This document shows positions 16,098 through 23,464 of a stretch of 24,713 nt of DNA, piece by piece. The stretch comes from Bacteroidales bacterium (GTDB lineage: Bacteria; Bacteroidota; Bacteroidia; Bacteroidales; UBA7960), in NCBI GenBank assembly GCA_003557765.1, contig PWNO01000107.1, positions 1 through 24,713 of the forward strand, written 5' to 3'. Every line of letters starts with the position of its first letter. Position 1 is the stretch's first letter. Made by a program: the position numbers and the translations under genes. The notes below the pieces were generated by a model. The model searched no databases, was not told the DNA's origin, and was given only the letters and a program-made list of their open reading frames with translations.

Positions 16098-17021
16098 ATG
16101 AAAAAGGTATTGATAGCTACCGTGAAGCCTTTTGCTCCTGCCGCAGTAGAAGGCATCAAAGAAGTTCTTGACAAGGCTGGTTATGAAACGGTTCTATTGG
16201 AGAAATACGAGTCTCCGGATGAATGGAAAAAGGTTGCTGTTGACGTGGATGCCATGATCATCCGCAGCGACAAGGCCACTGCTGACATCATTGAGGCCGC
16301 CTCAAACCTGAAGGTCATTGTAAGGGCGGGTGCCGGTTACGATAATGTGGACCTGGATGCCTGCAGCAAAAAAGGCGTGGTGGCCATGAACACCCCCGGT
16401 CAAAATTCGAATGCGGTTGCCGAGCTTGCCTTTGGCATGATGCTGTATCATGTGCGTAAAGCTTTTGACGGGACCTCAGGAACGGAGCTTCGTGGTAAAA
16501 AGCTGGGTATTCACGCTTATGGCAATGTGGGTAAGTTTGTTGCGGAGATTGCCAAGGGCTTTGGCATGGAATTGTATGCTTTTGACCCCTTTGTCGACAA
16601 TGCAGCAATTGAAAAAGAGGGGATAAAACCCCTCAGCAGCGAGCAGGAGCTATACAAGACCTGTGATTTTATCTCCCTGCACATCCCATCCAATGAGAAA
16701 ACAAAAAAATCCATTGGTTATGACTTGCTCTCGCTCATGCCCCCCAAAGGTGCCCTGGTAAACACGGCCAGGAAAGAGGTTATTGATGAAGATGGCCTTT
16801 TGAAGCTTATGGGCGAGCGCGATGATTTCAGCTATTTGTCGGACGTGGCCCCGGACTGCCGCCAGGAGATTGAAAGCAAGTATCCCGGCCGCCATGTGTT
16901 TACCGCCAAAAAAATGGGTGCCCAAACGGCAGAAGCCAATATCAATGCGGGCATAGCAGCTGCCACACAGATTGTTAACTACCTGGAGAAGGGCGACACC
17001 ACTTTCCAGGTCAATAAATAA
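16098..17021 (+). CDS. serA: D-3-phosphoglycerate dehydrogenase, short type with active-site Lys
   Basis: This 307-residue NAD-dependent dehydrogenase oxidises 3-phosphoglycerate to 3-phosphohydroxypyruvate, the first step to serine. It lacks the C-terminal ACT and intervening domains, so it is the short type III form and probably not feedback-inhibited by serine through an ACT domain. The cofactor loop reads HAYGNVGKFVAE (first Gly of GxGxxG replaced by Ala). The active-site Arg is Arg225 in NTARKE. Where most of the family has T-P-H-x-G, this one has AKKMGAQT, placing Lys272 at the catalytic His position. That is the IIIK subtype known from Entamoeba histolytica and Bacteroides-like bacteria (from memory). 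It is followed by a terminator. Confidence 0.92.
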   Translation: MKKVLIATVKPFAPAAVEGIKEVLDKAGYETVLLEKYESPDEWKKVAVDVDAMIIRSDKATADIIEAASNLKVIVRAGAGYDNVDLDACSKKGVVAMNTPGQNSNAVAELAFGMMLYHVRKAFDGTSGTELRGKKLGIHAYGNVGKFVAEIAKGFGMELYAFDPFVDNAAIEKEGIKPLSSEQELYKTCDFISLHIPSNEKTKKSIGYDLLSLMPPKGALVNTARKEVIDEDGLLKLMGERDDFSYLSDVAPDCRQEIESKYPGRHVFTAKKMGAQTAEANINAGIAAATQIVNYLEKGDTTFQVNK

Positions 17022-17035
17022 TCAAAGATTACGAT

Positions 17036-17073
17036 GCGCCGGGCACCATCCCTGAGGTCCGGCGCTCGTTTTT
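17036..17073 (+). terminator. Rho-independent terminator after serA
   Basis: GCGCCGG (17036-17042) pairs with CCGGCGC (17059-17065). Three more pairs (ACC with GGT) lie inside after a 2-nt bulge, around an 8-nt loop, followed by TCGTTTTT. It lies 14 bp after the serA stop. It implies that the DUF1015 gene 244 bp further on has its own promoter or depends on read-through. Confidence 0.72.
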
Positions 17074-17316
17074 GTCGCAGGCAGTGATGCAGGCCAACAG
17101 GGTTTTAAGCTGTAGTTCGATTACCTCCTTTGAATCCGGATTGGTCAGCCAGAAGGCAATGCGCGCTTTTTCTCGCAAGCTTGTCTGGTCAGCTGCTAAA
17201 GCTTGGGATTTGAGGAACAATGCCAAAAAAGTATTAAGCATATGGCCACCCATGAAGATGGAAGGGCCTTGCGTGTTAATCCAATAGCAAGTTAAACCAA
17301 ATAATAAAATTGAGCA

Positions 17317-18561
17317 ATGGCAATACTGAAACCATTCAGGGGTTATCGCCCCCCAAAAGAGATTGTAAAACAACTGGCCTCCAGGCCGTATGATGTCTTA
17401 AACAGTGAAGAAGCCCGTGAGGAAGCAGGTGACAACCCTTACTCCTTTCTGCGCGTCGTGAAACCGGAGATCGAGTTGCCTGAAGGTACCGATCTGTATT
17501 CGCAGCAGGTATACGACAAAGCCGTTGAGAACTTCCAGAAGTTCATGAACAAGGGATACCTGGTCCGTGATGAAAAACCCAACTATTATGTGTATGCACA
17601 AACCTGGGGCAACAAAACGCAATATGGCATTGTAGGTTGTGCTGGCGTAGAGGATTATCTGAATGACCGCATCAAGAAACATGAGCTGACCCGACCCGAT
17701 AAGGAAGAAGACCGGATGAAACATGTGCGCCATACCAATGCCAACGCAGAGCCTGTCTTTTTTACCTATCCCAAAAAGGAAGAGATCGACCGCATTGTTG
17801 CGGAAACAGTGAAAGCACCCGCGATTTACGACTTTATTGCAGATGATGGTTTCGGACATCATTTCTGGATGATTGATGATGATCAGGTCATTGAGAAGCT
17901 GGAACAATATTTTGCGGAGGTGCCTGCATTTTATGTGGCCGATGGCCACCACAGAACCGCTGCCGCCGCCCTGGTGGGCAAGGAAAAGAAGGAAAACAAC
18001 CCCGGGCATAAAGGGGATGAGCCTTACAACTTCTTTATGGCCGTGCTGTTCCCGGATGACCAGCTGACCATCATTGATTACAACCGGGTGGTGAAAGACC
18101 TGAATGGGCTGAGCAAGGAAGAATTTATCGGGAAACTCAAAGCTGACTTTGAAATAGAAGAGAAGGGAAGCGAAGCCTATAAACCAGATGCCTTGCATGT
18201 GATGAGCATGTACCTGGATGGGGAATGGTATGCCTTGAAAGCCAAAGCGCACACTTACGACGACACTGATCCGATTGGCGTGCTGGATGTAACCATCCTT
18301 TCAAAGTCTGTGCTGGAGCCCTTGCTGGGCATTAAGAACCTTCGCACCGACAAGCGCATTGACTTTGTGGGCGGCATTCGCGGTTTGAAAGAGTTAAAAC
18401 GCCGCGTGGACAGTGGCGAAATGCAGGTTGCATTTGCCCTGTACCCGGTGACCATGAAGCAGCTTATGGATATTGCCGACACCGGAAACATCATGCCTCC
18501 GAAGACCACATGGTTTGAGCCCAAGCTGCGCAGTGGATTAGTTGTCAATGCATTAGACTAA
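17317..18561 (+). CDS. DUF1015 family protein
   Basis: This 414-residue cytoplasmic protein belongs to the DUF1015 family (Pfam PF06245), found in bacteria and archaea. The start AILKPFRGYRPPKEIVKQLASRPYDVLNSEEA is the typical N-terminus. The most conserved segment, FYVADGHHRTAAA, places D209-G-H-H-R213 in a loop like the DGxHR motif of ParB/sulfiredoxin-fold proteins. The C-terminus has RTDKRIDFVGG and AFALYPVTMKQLMDIADTGNIMPPKTTWFEPKLRSGLV, also family hallmarks. The function is not established to my knowledge. The position next to serC and serA suggests a role in serine or phosphoserine metabolism, as an inference. A serA terminator separates it, but same-strand linkage is clear. Confidence 0.9.
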   Translation: MAILKPFRGYRPPKEIVKQLASRPYDVLNSEEAREEAGDNPYSFLRVVKPEIELPEGTDLYSQQVYDKAVENFQKFMNKGYLVRDEKPNYYVYAQTWGNKTQYGIVGCAGVEDYLNDRIKKHELTRPDKEEDRMKHVRHTNANAEPVFFTYPKKEEIDRIVAETVKAPAIYDFIADDGFGHHFWMIDDDQVIEKLEQYFAEVPAFYVADGHHRTAAAALVGKEKKENNPGHKGDEPYNFFMAVLFPDDQLTIIDYNRVVKDLNGLSKEEFIGKLKADFEIEEKGSEAYKPDALHVMSMYLDGEWYALKAKAHTYDDTDPIGVLDVTILSKSVLEPLLGIKNLRTDKRIDFVGGIRGLKELKRRVDSGEMQVAFALYPVTMKQLMDIADTGNIMPPKTTWFEPKLRSGLVVNALD

Positions 18562-18698
18562 AGCCGAGTCAGCGATACGCTTGCCGGCCAAAGTCTTGAT
18601 CTTTTTCATCATCTCTGCAAAATTTAACCCCTATCCTGTGTTATCTATGATGCAGGCTGTTTGATCGCATACTGCAAACCAAAACTTTGCATAAAATG

Positions 18699-18728
18699 TT
18701 TGGGAATACAATTTTTTTCATAACTTTG
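18699..18728 (+). promoter_or_regulatory. Promoter of rpmE2
   Basis: TTTG (18699-18702), an 18-nt spacer and TAACTTTG (18721-18728) match both Bacteroidota promoter boxes. It is the best plus-strand promoter in the window, as expected for a ribosomal protein gene. It gives a leader of about 80 nt. Confidence 0.72.
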
Positions 18729-18765
18729 CAGTCCTTTAAAAGGGATTCAACAAACAAAAAGACCT

Positions 18766-18794
18766 ATGCCGGGAATGCTGAGGCTTCCCGGCAT
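18766..18794 (+). promoter_or_regulatory. Leader hairpin of rpmE2
   Basis: ATGCCGGGAA (18766-18775) and TTCCCGGCAT (18785-18794) form a perfect 10-bp stem with a 9-nt loop. It ends 21 nt before ATG 18816 and is followed by an A-rich stretch, not T. Position and strength suggest an autoregulatory or protein-binding leader; this is inferred. Confidence 0.5.
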
Positions 18795-18815
18795 GGCAAA
18801 TAAAAAATCAGAAAG

Positions 18816-19088
18816 ATGAAGAAAGATATCCACCCGAAGAATTATCGTTTTGTTGTCTTCAAGGACATGTCCAACGATTATAGTTTTCTCACCAGGTCGA
18901 CAGCTGAAAGCAAGGATACCGTCAAATGGGAAGATGGTAAAGAATACCCCTTGGTAAAGCTGGAAATCTCACATACTTCCCATCCTTTCTATACCGGCAA
19001 GCAACAACTTGTGGATACCGCAGGACGTGTGGATAAGTTCAGGACCAAATACAAGAAACATCTGAATAAAGAGCAAAAAGCGCAATAA
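18816..19088 (+). CDS. rpmE2: 50S ribosomal protein L31, type B
   Basis: This 90-residue type-B L31 (bL31) bridges the large and small subunits at the central protuberance. The start [20 protein letters not shown], the middle [21 protein letters not shown] and the end KYKK are the standard sequence. The four zinc-binding cysteines of type-A L31 are absent, so this is the zinc-independent form. It is a stand-alone gene with its own promoter, leader hairpin and terminator. Confidence 0.97.
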   Translation: MKKDIHPKNYRFVVFKDMSNDYSFLTRSTAESKDTVKWEDGKEYPLVKLEISHTSHPFYTGKQQLVDTAGRVDKFRTKYKKHLNKEQKAQ

Positions 19089-19108
19089 GCGTTTTCTCTT
19101 AAAAATTT

Positions 19109-19136
19109 AAAAAGCCCTTTCCCGAGGGCTTTTTTT
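19109..19136 (+). terminator. Rho-independent terminator after rpmE2
   Basis: AAAAAGCCCT (19109-19118) pairs with AGGGCTTTTT (19125-19134) around a 6-nt loop, and the T-tract continues to 19136. It lies 20 bp after the stop. The A-run before the stem could also let it act on the opposite strand. Confidence 0.9.
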
Positions 19137-19307
19137 GTTTATATTTACCCCCACGGGGCGTCTCCGGTCGCCTGGTTTCTATAAGTTTAAGATTTAAAAG
19201 TACGATATTTGCACCGGCAATGTATGTATTGAAAAAACTTGCTGTGGTGAGCAGACCGGGTGCTTGTTTTTAATCCGCAGCCCATATATTTATCTAACCC
19301 ATATCAT

Positions 19308-20498
19308 ATGAATTATATTCTTTTTGGCGCTAAAGCCCGCAACCATTTGCTCCCTTTTACCTTTTTGCGCCCACTTGCAGATATTCGCGTGGGCATACTG
19401 ACCATCCGGGAAAAATGGGAAGCCTGGCTGGGTAAGGAAACCTCTTCACTTACGGAACCGTACCTTGCTGAGAAATACCCATTAGTGAAGGAGGACGATA
19501 ATATGCTGATCAATGCCAGTGTGATGCCCGATGCTACGCTGATTGAGGAGATTGCTGAGCTAAAACCCAACCAGACACTGGTATCGGGTGAGGTCCTTAT
19601 TGCACACCGTGTGCCGGCAAATGAAATTGGTAATATGGCCGAGGAGGCTTTGGATGAAGTGGATCCCAGGCATACACGCAGCACCATCCGGAAGCTGGAC
19701 AACCTATGGGACATCATTGTACTGAACCCGGGTGAGATTATTGCAGATTTTGCGCTGATAACAAAGGGCAGGGAAAGTCAGCCATTGCCTTCGCATGTGC
19801 AGGTCATCAATCCGGAACAGGTTTTCGTAGAGCAAGGAGCAAAGCTTGATATGGCCATGATCAATGCATCTGATGGCCCTGTGTATATTGGCAAGGATGC
19901 AATGGTTATGGATGGTGCTATAATGAGGGGCCCCTCAGGAGTCGGCGAAGGATCGACCGTTCGAATGGGGGCCAAAATATATGGTGGCAGCGCCATAGGA
20001 CCATATTCCAAAGTGGGTGGTGAGATGGAAGCGTCTGTGATTTTTGGTTATAGCAATAAAGCGCATGATGGCTTCCTGGGCCACAGCGTCGTTGGTGAAT
20101 GGTGCAACATTGGTGCGGATACCAACACCAGTAACCTCAAAATCAATTACGACCAAATTCGTTTATGGGATTATGCCGAAGAAAGCTTTGTGCCCACCGG
20201 ACAGACCTTCTGTGGCACTTTCATGGGCGATCACACCAAATGCGGCATCAATACCATGTTCAATACCGGTACAGTAATTGGCATCAGTTCACAAATATTT
20301 GGTTCGGGTTTCATGAGAAACTTCATCCCATCCTTTTCATGGGGAAGTGTGTCGGGACTTACCGTGTTTGATTTTTTGAAGGCCGTAGACGTGGCAAAAC
20401 GAATGCATGCCAGGAGAAATAAAACCTTTACAGAGACCGACATCGAGATTTTCAGACATGTGTATGAACATACCCTGGGTTACCGCAAAATACTTTAA
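19308..20498 (+). CDS. Alternate GlmU-type protein with left-handed beta helix
   Basis: This 396-residue protein fits the 'alternate bacterial GlmU' family, proposed to supply UDP-GlcNAc (N-acetylation plus uridylation of glucosamine-1-phosphate). The ATG at 19308 is chosen over a GTG at 19260 because MNYILFGAKARNHLLPFTFLRPLADIR is the family's usual start. The usual nucleotidyltransferase signature G-x-G-T-R is missing; instead there is FGAKARN and a later RPLADIR. From about residue 185 the sequence has hexapeptide repeats (VYIGKDAMVMDGAIMRGPSGVGEGSTV and on), forming a left-handed beta helix with HDGFLGHSVVGEWCNIGADTNTSNLK near the acyltransferase site. The family name is from memory; the catalytic role is inferred. 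Confidence 0.82.
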   Translation: MNYILFGAKARNHLLPFTFLRPLADIRVGILTIREKWEAWLGKETSSLTEPYLAEKYPLVKEDDNMLINASVMPDATLIEEIAELKPNQTLVSGEVLIAHRVPANEIGNMAEEALDEVDPRHTRSTIRKLDNLWDIIVLNPGEIIADFALITKGRESQPLPSHVQVINPEQVFVEQGAKLDMAMINASDGPVYIGKDAMVMDGAIMRGPSGVGEGSTVRMGAKIYGGSAIGPYSKVGGEMEASVIFGYSNKAHDGFLGHSVVGEWCNIGADTNTSNLKINYDQIRLWDYAEESFVPTGQTFCGTFMGDHTKCGINTMFNTGTVIGISSQIFGSGFMRNFIPSFSWGSVSGLTVFDFLKAVDVAKRMHARRNKTFTETDIEIFRHVYEHTLGYRKIL

Positions 20499-20800
20499 GT
20501 TCTTGCCAATCTGTGTTTACTCGTTTGCCGCCTGTTGCCACGTATCAATTAGCTAACGCTTTTCCCTCTGCTAAACCACTTCCTTTTTATGTAACAAAGC
20601 TTTTTCTGCCATGCCTCCGTCGTGGCACGTTCGTTGCAGTAATAGAGTTGCTGTGTTGCTGCATTTCGATGCCCGGCGCGACAGAACCCATACTTGTTGG
20701 GCTTGCAGGCCTTGCAAAGGGATAACGTAATGTGTATTTTATTGAGGGCAGCCGACATTATGGCTGCAATAATTGTATTTCTGACAATTTGACGTAGTAT
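20499..20800. other. 302-bp spacer upstream of lon, no intact gene
   Basis: No complete gene is visible. The part next to lon holds two adjacent hairpins (20748-20767 and 20771-20789). The middle (20612-20716, minus strand) reads as a short cysteine-containing stretch resembling a transposase-type zinc ribbon and may be a decayed remnant. I saw no exact TAnnTTTG promoter for lon, so its promoter may be non-standard. Confidence 0.6.
20748..20789 (+). promoter_or_regulatory. Two hairpins just upstream of lon
   Basis: GCAGCC (20748-20753) pairs with GGCTGC (20762-20767) across 8 nt. Immediately after, AATTGT (20771-20776) pairs with ACAATT (20784-20789) across 7 nt. The second ends 11 bp before ATG 20801. 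These could be operator half-sites or mRNA structure controlling the stress protease; the function is inferred. Confidence 0.35.
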
Positions 20801-23269
20801 ATGAGAGACCTTTTTAATCACGACTTAATGCCTTCCAGGGACGACATGGATGCCGACAGCGAATTCATTCCGCTGTTGTCTACCGAAGAAGAACAGCAGA
20901 TGGCCAAAGAAGACATTCCCGAAGAGCTTGCCATTTTGCCATTAAAAAATACCGTGCTTTTTCCCGGTGTGGTGATCCCGATTACTGTGAGCCGCGACAA
21001 ATCGATCAAACTGGTGCGTGAAGTGTATAAAGGCTCGCGCATTATCGGTGCGGTTTCGCAAAAGGATGCAGAAGTGGAAGATCCGGATTTCAAGGACATC
21101 AACACCATTGGAACTGCGGCACAAATCATCAAGATCTTGCAAATGCCTGATGGCAACACCACCGTGATTATCCAGGGCAAGAAAAGGATTGAGCTGGAGG
21201 AGATGACCCGGGATGAACCTTATTTTATGGCGCGGGTAAAGGCCTTCGAATCACCCGATAAGCCCCGGAATGACCAGAAATTCAGTGCCCTGATATCTAC
21301 GATCAAGGACATGGCCATCCAGATTGTGAAATTGTCGCCCAATGTGCCAAGTGAAGCTGCCTTTGCGTTAAAAAACATTGAAAGTCCTGTCTTTCTGGTC
21401 AACTTCATCTCATCCAACCTCAACATTTATGTGGATGAAAAACAAAAGCTGCTGGAAATCCCGGATGTGGATACCCGTGCCAACACCGTGCTCAAACACC
21501 TGAAACGAGAGATGCAGGTGGCGGAACTCAAAAACCAGATCCAAAGCAAGGTAAAGGTTGACATTGACAAGCAGCAACGGGACTATATTCTTGGTCAGCA
21601 GCTGAAAACGATTCAGGAGGAGCTTGGAGGCAATCCGCATGAAGAACAGATCAATGATCTTAAGGAAAAAGCTTCGAAGAAGAATTGGACAGCGCAGGTG
21701 GGGGAGTTGTTTGAAAAGGAACTGGCAAGGCTTCAGCGCATGAACCCTGCAGCCATGGAATATACTGTGCACATGAACTACCTGGAGACCATGGTGGAGT
21801 TACCCTGGAATGACTTTACCCCGGATAATTTTGACCTGAAGAAGGCCCAGCGCATCCTTGACCGCGACCATTACGGATTGGAAAAGATCAAGGAAAGGAT
21901 CCTGGAGTACTTGGCCGTACTGAAGCTCAAAGGCGACATGAAGTCACCGATCCTCTGCTTTGTAGGACCTCCCGGAGTAGGTAAAACTTCATTGGGGAAA
22001 TCCATCGCCCATGCCATCGGACGCAAATACATCAGGATGTCATTGGGTGGGTTGCGTGATGAGGCAGAAATCCGGGGTCATCGCAAGACCTATGTAGGTG
22101 CCATGCCCGGCCGGATCATTCAGAACCTGAAGAAAGCCGGTGCATCAAACCCCGTTTTTGTGCTTGATGAAGTCGATAAGGTGGGTTACAAGACATTCAG
22201 TGGTGACCCGTCGTCGGCTTTACTTGAAGTGCTTGACCCCGAGCAGAACAGCACCTTCTATGACAATTACCTGGAGGTGGAATTTGACCTGTCGAACATC
22301 ATGTTCATTGCCACAGCTAATACCTTGTCTGGTATACAACCAGCGCTGCGCGACAGGATGGAGGTGATCGACCTCAGCGGATACATCGTGGAGGAAAAAC
22401 AGGAAATTGCAAAGCGTCACCTGATTCCGAAGCAGCTAGAGGCCCATGGCTTGAAAAAGAGTCAGTTGAAGTTCAGCAAGAAGGTGCTTGAAAAGATCAT
22501 TCAGGACTACACCCGCGAGTCTGGGGTCAGGAGCCTGGAGAAAACCATTGCCAAGATTGCCAGGGCGCGGGCGAGGGATATTGTCCTGGGAAAGGAGATT
22601 CCGGCATCGTTAAAAACCGAAGATTTACAAGACATATTGGGTGCTACGAAATACACCCGTGACCAAACCATCTTAAAGGATCTTGCTGGTGTGATGACAG
22701 GCCTGGCATGGACGCAAGCGGGTGGTGAAGTGTTGTTCGTGGAAGTCAGCCTGAGTCGTGGGAAAGGTGGCCTGAGCCTTACCGGGAACCTGGGTGATGT
22801 GATGAAGGAATCAGCCACGATCGCTTTTGAATACCTGAAAGCCAATGCCGACATCCTCCACATTGATCCTGCTTTGTTCAGAAGCTACCATGTGCATATG
22901 CACGTCCCTGAAGGTGCCACGCCAAAGGATGGCCCGTCGGCTGGCATTACGATGTTTGCTGCACTTGCATCTGCTTTTACACGGCGCAAAATACGGCCAG
23001 CGGTTGCCATGACCGGTGAAATCACCCTGCGTGGCAAAGTCATGCCCGTTGGCGCCATCAAGGAAAAAATTATTGCCGCCAAACGTGCAGGCATGAAAAC
23101 CGTTATTCTATCAGAAGAAAACCGCAAAAATGTGGAAGAGATCAACCCGGTTTACCTTAAAGGGCTTGATTTTAAATACATTAAAGACATGATCGAGGTA
23201 GTCGACCTGGCCATGCTGAAGGATAAAGTACACAGCCAACTTGACATCATACCGGAAAAATCAGCTTAA
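20801..23269 (+). CDS. lon: ATP-dependent Lon protease
   Basis: This is an 822-residue cytoplasmic AAA+ serine protease that degrades misfolded and regulatory proteins. It has an acidic N-terminal extension (~50 residues), the LON substrate-binding domain (from ILPLKNTVLFPGVVIPI), a coiled-coil region (~240-340), the AAA+ module with Walker A GPPGVGKT (389-396) and Walker B VFVLDE (452-457), and a sensor segment in ALRDRMEVI. The C-terminal protease domain has catalytic Ser713 (KDGPSAG) and Lys754 (VGAIKEK). Length is normal for Bacteroidota Lon, and the ends look complete. It is followed by rpsA, which has its own promoter. Confidence 0.97.
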   Translation: MRDLFNHDLMPSRDDMDADSEFIPLLSTEEEQQMAKEDIPEELAILPLKNTVLFPGVVIPITVSRDKSIKLVREVYKGSRIIGAVSQKDAEVEDPDFKDINTIGTAAQIIKILQMPDGNTTVIIQGKKRIELEEMTRDEPYFMARVKAFESPDKPRNDQKFSALISTIKDMAIQIVKLSPNVPSEAAFALKNIESPVFLVNFISSNLNIYVDEKQKLLEIPDVDTRANTVLKHLKREMQVAELKNQIQSKVKVDIDKQQRDYILGQQLKTIQEELGGNPHEEQINDLKEKASKKNWTAQVGELFEKELARLQRMNPAAMEYTVHMNYLETMVELPWNDFTPDNFDLKKAQRILDRDHYGLEKIKERILEYLAVLKLKGDMKSPILCFVGPPGVGKTSLGKSIAHAIGRKYIRMSLGGLRDEAEIRGHRKTYVGAMPGRIIQNLKKAGASNPVFVLDEVDKVGYKTFSGDPSSALLEVLDPEQNSTFYDNYLEVEFDLSNIMFIATANTLSGIQPALRDRMEVIDLSGYIVEEKQEIAKRHLIPKQLEAHGLKKSQLKFSKKVLEKIIQDYTRESGVRSLEKTIAKIARARARDIVLGKEIPASLKTEDLQDILGATKYTRDQTILKDLAGVMTGLAWTQAGGEVLFVEVSLSRGKGGLSLTGNLGDVMKESATIAFEYLKANADILHIDPALFRSYHVHMHVPEGATPKDGPSAGITMFAALASAFTRRKIRPAVAMTGEITLRGKVMPVGAIKEKIIAAKRAGMKTVILSEENRKNVEEINPVYLKGLDFKYIKDMIEVVDLAMLKDKVHSQLDIIPEKSA

Positions 23270-23306
23270 ATGCTGATTAATAGTTCACTGTTTTCATATT
23301 TTTTTC

Positions 23307-23314
23307 TAATTTTG
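23307..23314 (+). promoter_or_regulatory. -7 box of rpsA
   Basis: TAATTTTG matches TAnnTTTG, followed by GCAG as in the rpmE2 promoter. A leader of about 150 nt follows, with a CCC/GGG hairpin near its start and GGACA (23379-23383) pairing with TGTCC (23397-23401). The -33 element is not clear. Confidence 0.55.
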
Positions 23315-23464
23315 CAGTCCCGTTTGCGGGCCCTGTAATTGTATTGTTGAACCCGGTCGTTCGGAACGTTAGCCCTAAGGACAAAATACCCTGGGATGTC
23401 CGGCTTAAGGCCATCCATAAATGCTGTCCGGTTCCGGGAGACCACAGTAGTAAGTAATCATTTA

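Noticed and set aside
17398..18252. A 284-codon open frame opposite the DUF1015 gene
   Set aside because: It lies wholly inside a clear DUF1015 gene, its sequence has no recognisable motif, and it reflects the codon bias of the opposite strand.
18555..18611. Tiny minus-strand frame MKKIKTLAGKRIADSALV after DUF1015
   Set aside because: It is only 18 codons, has no promoter, overlaps the DUF1015 end, and is expected by chance.
18766..18794. rpmE2 leader hairpin as a terminator of the DUF1015 transcript
   Set aside because: It lies downstream of a strong promoter and is followed by GGCAAATAAAAA, not a T-tract.
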